NCBI GenBank assembly: GCA_032622095.1 | Contig: CP136063.1 | Location: 77,103,980-77,167,979, forward strand | DNA length: 64,000 nucleotides | DNA from: Siphonodentalium dalli | Taxonomy: Eukaryota > Mollusca > Scaphopoda > Gadilida > Siphonodentaliidae | Direction: 5' to 3' | Shown: piece by piece, positions 11,055 to 22,992 of the stretch | How positions within the stretch are numbered: position 1 is the first letter of the stretch | How the letters are laid out: the number at the start of each line of letters is the position of its first letter | Position numbers and translations under genes: made by a program | Notes under the pieces: generated by a model | Told to the model about the DNA's origin: nothing | The model's input: the letters and a program-made list of their open reading frames with translations, nothing else | The model's database searches: none

Positions 11055-13027
11055 CACTAGCGGAAAATCGTAATTCGTGTTTCTTCCATTTTAATTTTCT
11101 TCAGAATGACGCTTTGATTACAATTTTGTTATCCACCTCAATATTTTGTCTTAATTCGCGATGAGCTGAGCGTTTATATAAGTGCAATTTCACCAATTCC
11201 TGCTGGTCATACATTTTTGTTTGATAATCAAATTTGTTTACCTAACATGATCTCATCGCGTTCGTGACAATCTGTTTAAATATAATAAAAACAATCGACC
11301 GAATGCTGCCAGGACATTACTCTTGCTTATTTCGCGTGTGCACATATAAGTATATATACTATAACCCCAAATACCATGCATTCAATTAGAGAAAACAATT
11401 GCAGAACTTAATGGTTTCACGACAAGTTATATTATTTTAATGTTTTGAAATTCATGACAACAGCAAAAAAAAACAACAACGGGATATTGCATTGTTTTCA
11501 ACTAAACGTAAACAATTTTAAGTACATATATGTGGCAACTACAAGACAACATAGGCTTCATGCCAGCTATATTATATATATGAACTCTTTTTAACACGCG
11601 CGTGGGTCGTTTGGCAAATTATATTTCATATAGGAAATGTTTACTACGACTCGTCTCAATTTACAATTTTTGTATACTTATGATATATTGTATATATTAT
11701 ACAAGTAGGTGTGACACAATCGAAATCGCGATTCAACATGTATCCACGGAATTACAATGATCTCGCGAAGATGTTGTCGCAATTTATTTTATATTCACTT
11801 GTTTTTGAGTGGTTGCAATATCAAATTTGACTGCGGTAATCAAAGAATCAATCTAAATTAGCATAAATAACTGCAATTATTTCAGCCGTCCAAACTAATT
11901 CCAACGCTTTTATATTAAAATCTATATATATATATATATATGCATAGTGTCATTTCGCAATATCAAATGTATATGTGCGAATCATGCTTTAGAACTAAAT
12001 ACTTATTGACTAAACTCGTATTAATTAAACGGGGAAATATAAACTAGAAAATCGCAATTGGCTTCTAATTTTAGCTGCGACTATATAAATATATGGAGTT
12101 GTGGGAATAAAACAATTGTACAAAATTTAGGAAACTCTTCTTTTTTTCGAACTGAAGAGAAGGCCAAAATAAAAAAGGGGATAATTCTAATTCAGCTTAC
12201 TACATGCAGTGATATCTACATACTATATTGTCTGTGTAGTTGTAATATATACACATGCAGCTACTGGTGTGTTTTGTTTTTGTTTTTTTTTCTTGGTAGG
12301 ATTTTTATTTTCTATCTACTTAAAATGTACGCGTACATCATCATGCAATAATCAAAATTTCTAAAGCTCAATGGACCCAAAATTTTAAAATACTACTTAC
12401 ATTTTCTGGGTGATTCTCTCTTACATATATGAATAAATTCCGTAAAATTCAGCCACTTTAAATCACATAACCGACGAGAGAATAAGGCGCTGTCATTTAA
12501 ATGTATTCCGAGGGAGCCATACAAGGAACAGTCATTGAATGTCACAAAAAGTTTGCGAATGCCTATCCCCACCATCGCTCGTATTATTTATGTAATTTAC
12601 CATCGAATGCCAGATAATCAATTTTCAGAATCACCTGCATGCTAACTCAATCATATAAACACCTTTGGTACAAATTACATTCAACAATAAGGCAATAGTA
12701 AGCATATCAGTATCGTTGTGAATTACATAATTACACACGACAGGCTTCACATGTCAATAAAAAATGTCCACTTATTACACGCCAGCCATTCACTACCTCG
12801 CGCAATGAAGAGCGCGGTCCCTTTGTGCCCCGTGGCCACTGAAGTAAATATTGACTAACGATTATTTAGCTTAAAGGGTTCCTTGTTTCGTTTATTGGGC
12901 TCATGTGCCATGGTATTTCGCGTTTATGTTGAGTAACACTCAGTCAACTAACAAGTATTCCATTCGCAAATTAAGATTTGTTTTCGTGATTATTTTTTTT
13001 AAGTTGACTTAATTGTGTCATCATATA
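11055..13027. other. Intronic AT-rich stretch, nothing recognised
   Basis: A short (TA)n run lies at 11925-11941. No repeat partner or coding signal was found. Confidence 0.45.
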
Positions 13028-13130
13028 CAGTAATGCCCTAAATAATCGACTCCTTAACCGCAGCAGAATTATGGGTAATGTTTAAGGATTTAGTCGGAAA
13101 TATGGCTTGTTGCCATTCATCGGAAAGCTC
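13028..13130. mobile_element. Family G MITE, left half only
   Basis: CAGTAATGCCCTAAATAATC through CATTCATCGGAAAGCTCTC matches one full arm; the other arm is absent. It lies in candidate otp intron 1. Confidence 0.7.
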
Positions 13131-13724
13131 TCAGTGAGTGCCCTTTCATATATTTGGCGAAGTAACTTAACATGTATTTGGGTTCAACAGGTTTTGAAGA
13201 ACTGCGGTCCGATTTTACTCCCAATTATATATCTTTATTTCCTCCATTCGCGGAGAGTTATGAATAATATAAATTGACAAAATTAATTTATATAATATAT
13301 GTACAAGCACTAAGATAACTTTCAGCTTCCCAGTGAAAAGAAAATAGTAAATGCTTGCCATGTCATCACCATGCATCATCTACAGGACATAGGCATTGCA
13401 AAAATCCCTAAAAGCACGAAACGATACTAAGGTAACTTTCAGCTTGACAGTGAAAAGAAAATATGTAAATGCCTGCCATCACCAACATTTGCAGGACACG
13501 TGTATGCTTTGTGGAAATACTTAAAAGTATACTTAAATACTTAATCAGCTTTACGTGTACAAAAGATCATCAAATTGTGAAACGCTCTTTATTGCCAACT
13601 GCTATATGGGAAACGAAAGCGTGGACGCTCTTTATGAGAAAGATCATAGAAATTTGTTCTGCCATGGCAAACATTCAAAATGTGTTAAATGCCGATATAT
13701 GTTCAATGTAAATTGATGAACCAT

Positions 13725-13850
13725 TGCTGTATAAACAATTCCCAATATATTCTTGTTATGTATGGCACTGAGGTTTTGTGTCTGTTTTTGTTTTATCAGG
13801 ACAGAAGACGTCAATACCAGAAGGAAGCCCCACGAATAAACCTATGGTCC
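13725..13850. repeat. Direct repeat, member 1
   Basis: About 120 bases (GTTATGTATGGCACTGAGGT … GACAGAAGACGTCAATACC) recur at 14829-14952 with few changes, 1.1 kb away in the same orientation. Confidence 0.7.
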
Positions 13851-14828
13851 ATGCATAGAAAGAGAATATGTAATTACGGGCCCGTACATGCATGTATATG
13901 CAATACCGGGGTCAAAACATGAAAATGGTTTGCAATCAACGTCATCAGTAACTCATTATGTTAGGATAATTCAACAAGATCATCCACAATAATATGAGAA
14001 TAAGCAAAAACATATTTTACTTACAAACTCTCTTTAACATTAGACAGTATTGTTAACAGAACCATAAACGTTATTTATCGTAGTTTAGTTTTCGGAATTT
14101 TCATTATTTTCGGGTATGGAAAATTGTGGTTTATGCATTACGTTGACTCACATGTCATCTATAATGAATGCTTACGTTCGATCCAGCTCATATTGTTGTT
14201 AATGGGTGGAAAAGACATGCATTGCGGTACAAACATAACGTTTATTAATATATTAAAAAATGAAACTCATGAGAATGTATAGTTTTCGAAGATATTTGGC
14301 ATTGTGTATGTTTTGTTTTTCTCGTTTATGAGCGCAGACGACGGATTTGTATAAAGAATTGAAACAAAAATACGGAACGATAATGACAAAATATTCGACG
14401 GCATGTACTATATATGAATAAAGATCGCTGTATGGTTTTTGAAAGGGTGTCAGTATATATATAATTTATTTATATATGTATGTATATATGCTTTCACTCT
14501 CTTATTGTGCATATATGTTTTGTTATGATTAAGTAAAACATATTATTTAAATATACACGTATCTATAAATACGACACACTGTTTTATGTGTACTAGATAC
14601 GAGAATGATGCATAACCGAGCAACATATTCTGAACAAAAATCCGGGAATATTTTTTTAATCTCAGAAATTCTTAAGATTTTTTTTGTGCGACAATAGTTT
14701 AAAGTCAATTGTACCATCTTAATTCGAGGAACATGTATCTGTGTGTTCTATAAAGTATCCATTACATTTACTCAGGCACCTATCTGGTCGAGATCTATAA
14801 CATGTGGCATGTAAGTTCCGAAACGGAA

Positions 14829-14952
14829 AACTGTGTAAACAATTCCCATTATAGTTTTGTTATGTATGGTGATGAGGTTTTGTGTCTTTTTTTTGTCAGG
14901 ACAGAAGACGCCAATACCAGAGTGAAGCCCCATGAATAAATATATGGTCCTT
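14829..14952. repeat. Direct repeat, member 2
   Basis: Partner of 13725-13850, same orientation, with a shorter T-run. Confidence 0.7.
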
Positions 14953-15175
14953 ACATTTAATAATTTAATCGTTAAAGTTCTACCATTTCGTACACACTAT
15001 CTATTGCCCAACTGAATGACCCCCCATCCGATTTGACACCACCTTATTCCAAATTTCCTGAGTTAATTTTCAGCTTACCAAGCAAAAGAAAAATGAAACA
15101 AAAAATGCTTGCAATCGCCATCATTTTCGTTACACATGCATGCGTCGCTAAAATCCACAAAAGTATCCGTCAGCG

Positions 15176-15677
15176 TTAAAGGTACGGTTGGCCTTGGCGG
15201 TGGGTATCCTGTGAAAATATTTCCACCCGTCAAAAACCGCCACAAACAGGAGGAACAACAAAATATAGACAGACTTTGTCCGTATACAAATAAGAAATAT
15301 CGCATAAACAGTATGTTATTGTCATATATTTGACCATTGTTATGTAAACAAAAGCATAAAAAGTAACTTTTCTGGTGTTTGTTTATATTATGATGGTAAA
15401 CATAAAGAGCGTTCTTTGTTGGTGAATTCCTGATATGGAACGAATAAAGAGCGTTTATGTCATTTGTGTGTGATTAGCCAGCAGAATCGTGCTGTCTTCT
15501 GTAAGACAATCAGGCTCTTGCTTAGGTGAAATATAGTAAATCTTTATGATAACATGCTGTTTACGCGATGGTCATGGTATATATGAACGAAACTGTATGC
15601 GTTTTAATGTTTTTCTGTTTACGGTGATTGGAACAAATATGAATATTTTCGACAACTAAGGCCGCACGTGCCTTTAA
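15176..15677. mobile_element. TTAA-flanked ~0.5-kb miniature element (family Q), copy 1
   Basis: TTAA at 15176-15179 and 15674-15677 bounds a 494-base body whose ends, AGGTACGGTTGGCCTT and the complement of AAGGCCGCACGTGCCT, are imperfect inverted repeats. It is nearly identical to 25278-25807. It carries a pair of AAAGAGCGTT motifs exactly 42 bases apart (15404 and 15446). It lies in candidate otp intron 1. Confidence 0.8.
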
Positions 15678-15709
15678 GTCGAAAACGAATAGATATGTCC
15701 ATAATTGAG

Positions 15710-15764
15710 AACGCTCTTTATTATCCATCACTTTTGGGCGACGGAAACAGACACGCTCTTTATA
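15710..15764. repeat. Paired AACGCTCTTTAT motif outside family Q
   Basis: AACGCTCTTTATTATCCATC starts at 15710 and the second motif, CACGCTCTTTAT, at 15752: 42 bases start to start. It lies just right of the family Q element at 15677, which carries its own pair. Confidence 0.6.
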
Positions 15765-15799
15765 AGAGATGATCGTTGGATTTTTTGCAAGGCTGACAG

Positions 15800-17756
15800 A
15801 TATTCAAATGTTTTTTTTTACTTCCTTAATTGAAAGTCGATATCTGGCCACCAAAGGCTCCTTTTTGTGGAACCACGGATCCGATCTAATTGTGTTCGTG
15901 TATATAGAGAAATGAACAGGTGATGGTTTTATCGTGTTAAATCGGACAGGGCATTTTAGCTCCGCATACGACTGAAATTTGGACATTTTCTTCACATTTT
16001 GAGCCAAAAATAAATTAAATTCGTGGAATTTTTTTTTTTTAAGTAACGAGATGCTATATATGCTTTATATTGTAGGCCTCCGTGCGACATCCATATCCTG
16101 TTTACGTTATGTTTGCTCATAGATAGTACAAATTGATAAGTATATGGTGTAAAACGATTACGGTTTGTTTATCACTCGCTGTGATTCTAGGTAAAGCGCA
16201 TTATCGTTTCATTATAAATTAACAACATGCTAAAGATCCATATCATTTTCTATAGAAATAGAAAGCTAGTGCTTTGTCACATGGTGATATTCCGCGGTGA
16301 CCAAAAACAGGTGAGAAAAAAAGTTAGTACTGATAAACTGACTTTATATAACACGGAAAGACTTACCTAACTGAAAGTGAGATAAATTTATCAGCTATGT
16401 TAAGATTTCCGCACAAAATTGAAATAAATATTGTTTATTGTTACCATATCAGTACACAACTAATATGGAACGCGTTTATTGTTCCATCGCAATGTATCCA
16501 GTGTGTGCTATGTGATATTCTAAAGTCTGAACGTCGATATTCGCTCCCCATGGTTAGTACATTTAGCTTCAAGAAATTAATGCAAAGTGAAATTATATAC
16601 TTCGGAAACTGAGCCAATTTATTCGGAATATTGTTGGATTCATCGCATATAAAATACGAAATATATAAATAGTAGTTTGGGACACGATGTAATGGCACGA
16701 GTAGTTGCTTTATTGTTATATGATGCTTTAATTGTTATTGAATTATCGCATGTTAGCAGTAATGAGATTTCATATGGAACTTAAAATTGTTATGTATATA
16801 ATATGTGTGTTAAATTGTCAATCTGTGCTTTGCATATACGTTGTGATTGTTCCATCATAATTGATGGTTTAGCAATAAAGCATTTAGTAAATATTGATAA
16901 ACGTACATGTCTATGTTTTGGTTTAAACACATTTCATTTCTGATCCTAAACATACAAAACTTAGATCAAGCAATACAATATACATAAATGAAATGATTGA
17001 AAACTGAAAATAAACAAACCCGAGCGTTTATATTACAATTGCTCCTCGTGTCTATTTTTGAAATAAAATATACGACAAAATATATATTTCGAGAACGGTA
17101 GACTATATGTCGGAAATGGCAGAGTCGACAGAAAGATAAATACATGTACCATGAAGGAAATATAATCCATGGTAAATTTACGTATTCCAAACTCTGAGTC
17201 AACGACAATCCAAAGAATCCAGAAAGTCACGAAGCACTGAATAAAGACAATCACAACCGTGTGATGAAATAACATATTAAGTACGGAACATAAATACTGA
17301 AAGAGTCGGCGAGTCTCATTACGTATATACTATAATACTGATTAGGCCGCTCCCTAAAGAAAATACTTATCTCCGGCGAGTCATCAGTCAAAATTAGGAA
17401 CCTGGCGAAATTCTTACCAACCGTCAAAACAAACAGTCAGCTCAAATCAAGAAATAATTTCTACAACTAACGACTTGTCCGAGCCGTAATTATATAGATA
17501 ACCTTTCCAATAATTTGTATTTACCACCGCGCGGAACCATAGCAGTTGAGTAATCGGTATACGTATCGACGACCGGGGTGATTTTATTAACCCGGTCTGG
17601 TATTATACGGCAAAATTGACTAAATTAATTAAATTCACTTCTAATAAATTTGATATAAGGCAACCTATCATCCGCGGATAGTTAATATATCAATGATGAC
17701 AATATATTCATCGCACGCTAATAGAAATAGACACGTGGATTGAACCTTAAAGAATT
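15800..17756. other. Intronic stretch next to candidate otp exon 1, nothing recognised
   Basis: Low repeat content compared with the rest of the window. Conserved intronic enhancers would be plausible here but nothing in the sequence alone identifies one. Confidence 0.4.
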
Positions 17757-17762
17757 ACTTAC

Positions 17763-17855
17763 CGAAGTCGTAGCTGTGAAGTTTTCTTAAATTGTCTTCT
17801 TCCAAACTTGAACACCAAAATTAGTCTGTCGCGAAAAAATGTTTTTTGATATTTA
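17763..17855 (-). other. otp: Candidate otp exon 1 (non-coding 5' UTR)
   Basis: On the minus strand a TATA box at 17885-17877 predicts initiation near 17855. The following ~90 bases contain no ATG and end in CGACTTCG followed by a consensus donor GTAAGT (17762-17757). This fits a non-coding first exon splicing to the acceptor at 9511, with an intron of about 8.25 kb. What is seen: TATA, CCAAT, no ATG, strong donor, same strand as otp. What is inferred: the exact start site and the join to exon 2. It could instead begin a separate minus-strand transcript. Confidence 0.5.
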
Positions 17856-17876
17856 GGTGTAATTCTTTGGAATTGG

Positions 17877-17885
17877 TTATTTATA
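17877..17885 (-). promoter_or_regulatory. TATA box of candidate otp promoter
   Basis: The minus strand reads TATAAATAA, about 30 bases before the predicted start and about 120 bases before the GTAAGT donor. The upstream flank (17886-18000) is visibly richer in CpG than its surroundings. Confidence 0.5.
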
Positions 17886-17928
17886 CTAGCGGGAGGCGGC
17901 GACAGCGATGCAGAGGCGGTGTGTCCTG

Positions 17929-17933
17929 ATTGG
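17929..17933 (-). promoter_or_regulatory. CCAAT box of candidate otp promoter
   Basis: The minus strand reads CGGCCAATCAGG, about 45 bases upstream of the TATA box, a classical CCAAT position for an NF-Y-type site. Five bases alone are weak; the support is the spacing to the TATA box and donor. Confidence 0.45.
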
Positions 17934-18145
17934 CCGATGTCTCCTCGAGGCGCAGCCTGCATTGCCATTGTATTCTCCGCTGTCGCATGACAGGCATAGA
18001 ATACGGTGACAGTTCGCAGTTATCGTTGTCCCAACAAAAGGCTGATTTATCGAAGAACATCAGCAGCGCTATCCAGCAAAACTCCGCATACACATCACCC
18101 ATGAGTTATAATAAGGTTTAATTTGTTCTATTCATGTTTCATATG

Positions 18146-18320
18146 CTGGTGTGATGATTAGTGGGGTATTGTTCCCAGTGCCAGCATGCAGTACCCACGA
18201 CCAGAGCGTGGGATCATCACCCAACATTATGATGTGCTTGCATTACTAATTATCGCCCAATCGCGTTTGGCAGAGAGAAATATATATAATCAAAACTTTG
18301 ATGACATCAAAGAAACTTAA
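18146..18320. repeat. Dispersed repeat, member 1
   Basis: TGTGATGATTAGTGGGGTAT … ATCACCCAACATTATGATGT … GAGAGAAATATATATAA matches 20095-20275 in the same orientation. It lies about 200 bases upstream of the candidate otp promoter. Confidence 0.65.
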
Positions 18321-18582
18321 TAATCCATGGTAATTTTTTTTTTATAAATGTTTTGTATAACATCACTATAGACACCTCCAACTGTTTTGATTGGAGATTG
18401 ATCAAGTATAGACCATTGCATTTATTTATTTATTTATTTAAAGCCACTGGGAGGTTTTAAACATCAAATTAGATTTAGTAATACTCGATTCTGTCACATC
18501 ACGGTCATTTTTTTTAATAAAAAACAGATCGATAAATATTAGTGAAGTATATTTATACGGAATTGATCAGGCAATTCTTTAA

Positions 18583-18672
18583 GGATTGGCCATTTATAAA
18601 TGGACAATCCGTACCTAAATTTTCATTAATTAATGGTCAATCCGACCACGCGTGGTCGATTGTCCATTTAGA
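18583..18672. repeat. Cluster of short hairpins
   Basis: GGATTGGCCATTTATAAATG-GACAATCC is one foldback; CCGACCACGCGTGGTCGATTG is a second. Elements of GGTCAATCC and its complement occur four times in 90 bases. Confidence 0.6.
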
Positions 18673-18714
18673 AAGAACCATTAACGCTAATCATTTAATT
18701 TAATTTGTTTTAAC

Positions 18715-18818
18715 TAAATAACGGAGATATTTGAAGAAGTGTTTTTGACGAAATAACGGAGATATTTGAAGAATTGTTTTTGACGAAATAACGGAAATAT
18801 TTGAAGAAGTGTTTTAAT
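18715..18818. repeat. 35-bp tandem repeat, three units
   Basis: AAATAACGGAGATATTTGAA-GAAGTGTTTTTGACG is repeated three times with one or two changes per unit. Confidence 0.85.
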
Positions 18819-19019
18819 GAAAATGTAGGTATACGGCGCATTAGGTGGAATTGATATACACCGGAAAGACCAATTCAAGCCCTGTAATCTGGAAATGTTC
18901 TTTGTCATGAATATATACAAACTGGAAGACAAATTTCAGTCCCATCGCTAACATGGTCTGATCACTGCCATCGCATATGCCTTATACAAAATGTAAGAAA
19001 CTCTTACTTGTTTTCATTC

Positions 19020-19240
19020 AAGACTTTTGTCAGTTACAATTAATTTTGATTTGATACGACCAAATTTCAAAGCATGTGGACAGTTCAGTTTCTCAGATAT
19101 TGCAGCCGACAAAACTCAAATAAAATTATAAGATTTCGCAACAGTGTTGAGACCAGCGTATATAGAGGGGACTCTGCTTTGCAGTATGGAATATATATGG
19201 GCAATGCATTCCTGATATGGTTAACACAAAGAGCACGTGT
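19020..19240. repeat. Dispersed repeat with GTCAGTTACAATTAATT
   Basis: ACTTTTGTCAGTTACAATTA, CAGTTTCTCAGATA and GCAGCCGACAAAACTC recur at 51777-51870. Related GTTACAATTCATT segments occur at 54380 and 61265. Confidence 0.5.
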
Positions 19241-19560
19241 CGCATTTATGATGTAAAATTGAAAACGACTGACAATTCTCGATGATTTCGGTGAATAGTT
19301 TTCAGATTATATATATATATGTAAGTCTGAATCCTGTATAACAGCATTTCGTGTTTTTATCGTCCTATATAATGGACACATTTCACACCATGAACTCCCA
19401 CTGATAAGAATTACGAATACGGAACTACGTCACTAGAATTTGTGTTATTTCTGTCATTTATCGTATTGCCATGTCCGTATATTTTCGATTATACGGCTTC
19501 GAAGAGACTTGGGTACGCGAGCTGTTTATGCAATCTTCGAGCCAACCAATGCCGCCTGTT

Positions 19561-19650
19561 TTCGAGAAAATCCGCACATTATCTGCTTATAATATAACTT
19601 GTTTTAGGTAGATATCTGCTTAGAATCGCCTTATTTGGAGTCAATAAAAC
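19561..19650. repeat. Family N fragment
   Basis: ATCCGCACATTATCTGCTTA and TTAGGTAGATATCTGCTTAG match the complement of the inner family N arm. Confidence 0.5.
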
Positions 19651-20094
19651 TAAGTACAAAATAATCAAGACAAACAGAACCATATCACAAACAACAAGGA
19701 CAAATAAGAAGGCAAAGAAAAAGAAACCAACAAAATAAGTATGTCTAGATAATTTTCATCAACTTCCATCTGTCATGTCAAATATATCACCCTTCCATCA
19801 CCCCTCCTAAATAGCAATCGTGGATTGAAGGAAAGGGCCTCCCCAAAAGCATAATAAACAACAACAAGAACCATATCATCTTAATGTGAGTAGCAAGCAC
19901 TTTGAACGGCAATATTTTCAAAGCGGACTCGTATAATCGTCAATTCTGTGAACAGTTTTTGGACCGTCCGAAAAAATTACGACTATACTATTAGCTTTTC
20001 GTAATTGTTATCATTAGTAGTTCATTATGCGAAATGTGTCTCATGTCTCTTCTACCAAATTAAGTATACCTAAATATTGAGGTTCGAAATCCGT

Positions 20095-20275
20095 GGTGTG
20101 ATGAATAGCGGGATATTGTTCCCAATGAGAATGCACTAATCACTCACACAGCTTGGGGTAATCACCCAACATAGTCATGTGCTTGCATCACTGATTAGTA
20201 TCTATTACCGTTCGACCGTGTTTGATGGGAGAAATATGTATATAACTCACAACCTTGTGACACCACAGACATTCT
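20095..20275. repeat. Dispersed repeat, member 2
   Basis: Partner of 18146-18320; it directly abuts the left TTAA of the family E element at 20280. Confidence 0.65.
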
Positions 20276-20279
20276 AAAA

Positions 20280-21510
20280 TTAAAGCCACATGGTGGTTTG
20301 CGCTCCAAAATACACATAATATTATTCGCTTTTGAATTTTTTTCTCAGCATCGAAATAGGTCGATACATATCTAAACTACCTTTGTACGAGCATTGTGTG
20401 ACCCAAAAAGACGCATTGAAGTAATACAAAATACAACTGTGAACACGTTGTTTGGGTCCCAAACACAAAACAGCCATTTGCGTGACATGGAACAGAAAAG
20501 AGCGTTCCATGGTAGTTTATTCCAGATATGATAGCAATAAAGAGCGTTTGTCTGACTTCTGGCTAAATTTTGAAAACGGTTGAAAAATGGCTGTGACCTT
20601 GGCAAGACTATATATATACAGTGTTTTTCAGAATATATGAAGCCGCTATATCACTAGTTCGTTTATTTTCGACCTATCGTATACATCGCTCCAAATTACA
20701 TAGAAAACCAACTGGAGGTTCGAATGAACCATGTCCGTTTAAATTATGTTGTCTGAAATCAGATGATAATCTTTATATAAATTGCATAGCCAATGACAGA
20801 ACACGATGCCAGTAACCCCGAACACAATAACAAAAACCTCTATATCTGTCAGATATCAATTAAGGTACTATTGCTATATACATGTACAACTATATTATAT
20901 ACACTGGCACATGTGCATCCATGCTACAAACAAATGTGCGCAAACGATAATTGAGAACGCTCTTTATTATTTACCGTTTTTGGTAAATTCATGCTCTTTA
21001 TCAGGGACGATCATTTGCATATTTGCCGGCCTTACGAATATTCAGATGTTTTAAACGGACATGGCTCATTCGAGGTTCCAAATTTTGTCTACGAACTTTG
21101 GAATGAGGTATAAGATAGGTTGACAGTGACAAATACACAACATGCGCTCTGAAAAATACTTGCCGTGACCACATCCACTTTCTAGCAGCTTTCAATGTCG
21201 CACATACGGGAACGCTCTTTATTTATACCATATTAGGAACAGGCTGGCTTGAAACGCTCTTTATTTATACCATATCAGGAACACCTCATTTATGTTCCAT
21301 GCAAAATTAATGGTTACTTTTGTTTGGGACCAAACATTGTGTTTAAAGGTGTAATTGTTATGACTTCAATGCGTCTTTCTGGGACATATATTGCACGTAG
21401 AAAGGTAGTTCAAGTATTTATCGACCTATTTCGATACTGGGAAAACCATCAATATAAAATATTATATATATCAGGTGTATTTTGGAGCGCAAACCAGCAA
21501 GTGGCTTTAA
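20280..21510. mobile_element. TTAA-flanked 1.2-kb long inverted-repeat element (family E)
   Basis: TTAAAGCCACATGGTGG at the left and the complement of CAAGTGGCTTTAA at the right begin imperfect inverted repeats over roughly 250 bases, sharing GGTTTGCGCTCCAAAATACA, a GATAGGTCGATA segment and AAGACGCATTGAAGT. TTAA occurs at both ends (20280-20283 and 21507-21510). Each arm carries a pair of AACGCTCTTTAT-type motifs 42 bases apart (20497/20539 and 21211/21253); a third, looser pair lies in the middle. No transposase is present. Confidence 0.75.
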
Positions 21511-22410
21511 AGCTTACTCATTTGAAAGTTGACATATCAATGTAATATCAAATCGGATGGGGCATCTTTTGAGCTTAGTGACGGATTGAAGTCTGAAATT
21601 GTGTTCGAGTTTGTCACATACCGCTTCATGTAGATAAAAATAGGTCGCTAAGTACGTTGCATCTCTTTATAATATGCGGAATTCATTCGCCAAAGAAGGT
21701 TTTATTGAAGTTATAAAATGTAGAAAAAAATAGCACGGTACCACAACGAGCGTTCCTAATTAGACTGTTCCTGATATGGTTAAAAAATATATATATTTGT
21801 CACAGTTCTGTGCGAAAATTTTAAATATTTTAATTGTGCTATGACTGGCTATATAAAGTTCGAATTTCACATTGAAAATCTGTATTTCGTGTGTTTATCG
21901 AGATATAGTATCGACCCTTAAGCATTACATAGACATACATTGTAATTTGGCGACTCGAGCGAGCAATGACATTTAATATAGAAAATAATTCGGCGCTCGT
22001 TCGATGACGTTTCCTCTTTACTAACAATGCTAAAGCGTGCCCCAGAGCACCTGCTGCGTTGTCGGGTTTATGGATTAGGCGACGTCACAGGAAGTCGGTT
22101 CTTTATAATTGCCTAGATTAGTTATATCCGTCGTCTACGTGGGGGGGGGGGGGGGGTCATATGTATCGTCATATATTGTTCAACTGACCCGATTATGTTG
22201 AGGTATCATGTATCAGTATAGTGTTGATGTCGGATATTCAGAACAACCAGTGAAATCTTAAAGCGAAACGAACCGATTTACCAAATGTGTTCCATTCTAA
22301 ATTCCAATTGCTTGTTCTAAAGGTACCCCAAGGCACTCGCAGTTGATAAATGTGCAAATATATGAAAGTCTGTTAAGACATTGGCTGCGAACACACATAC
22401 CACATAGTAG
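21511..22410. other. No gene; homopolymer G run
   Basis: G run at 22141-22156. Sequence otherwise unremarkable. Confidence 0.45.
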
Positions 22411-22414
22411 CGAT

Positions 22415-22992
22415 GCCAAAGTAGGTGTGACAATTATTATGGTGGAGTTTGGTGACAATTGTGTTACAATAAGTCTGTGCCATAGCAAGTCATGTTGCCC
22501 GCTGAGTTTCCGCACAGTGAGTTGACTGGACCAATTAACCCATTGCGTTTCACCAAGGTTGATCTCTGCTCATTACGTTTTGCTACATTATATTCTCTAC
22601 GATATATATAATTGCACGATCGATCGTCCAGAATTGTGTTTGAGTGGCAACCCCTCATTCCCTCATGTATAGTATTTTATTGATATGCTCTCACTATACA
22701 CTACTTATATTAATTTCATGCGTTCCCCAATTGCGTTTTTAATTTTGCGACATTTAGTTCTACGCATAATTCCGATAACATTATCATGTGGGCCGATGAA
22801 TCTGTGTCGGAACTGTTGGGGAAATGCAGTTGAAAGAAAGTATCTGGAGTAACCAAAGCGAACAATATACACAAGGGCCAAAACAAGAAAAAGGCTGACC
22901 ATAACGAACTTTGGAAGACTCATTGTGGAAATATGCAGCGGGCGACATGGCTAGCTATGGCATATAAATTGTCACACCTACTATGCCATAGC
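22415..22992. repeat. Inverted repeat pair and perfect 13-bp hairpin
   Basis: GTAGGTGTGACAATTATTAT … GCAAGTCATGTTGCCCGCTG (22415-22503) is inverted at 22935-22980. Within the right part, TAGCTATGGCATA and TATGCCATAGCTA (22951-22992) form a perfect hairpin with a 16-base loop. Confidence 0.6.

Larger units (their letters stand above)
13310..15175. repeat. Composite repeat region related to family E
   Basis: Three copies of a TTTCAGCTT-N-GTGAAAAGAAAA segment (13330, 13440, 15069), a paired AACGCTCTTTAT site (13581/13624) and a ~120-base direct repeat (13725-13850 and 14829-14952, both with AGGACAGAAGACG and CAATACCAGA) mark this as old repeat sequence. The interval 13950-14780 is otherwise plain AT-rich sequence in which nothing was recognised. 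Confidence 0.55.
9511..17762 (-). other. otp: Candidate otp intron 1
   Basis: This stretch is bounded by donor GTAAGT at 17762 and acceptor AG at 9511 on the minus strand. It holds a LINE tail, miniature elements at 9940-10408, 10633-11054 and 15176-15677, a palindromic-element half at 13028 and paired-motif sites. No other coding exon was recognised inside it. Confidence 0.5.

Noticed and set aside
15075-15333. Opposite-strand frames near GGTGGGTATCC
   Set aside because: They lie in the family Q miniature element and recur at 25171-25407 with the element.
17759-18102. Coding frames over the CpG-rich otp promoter
   Set aside because: They overlap the TATA and CCAAT boxes upstream of the predicted start and match no known domain.
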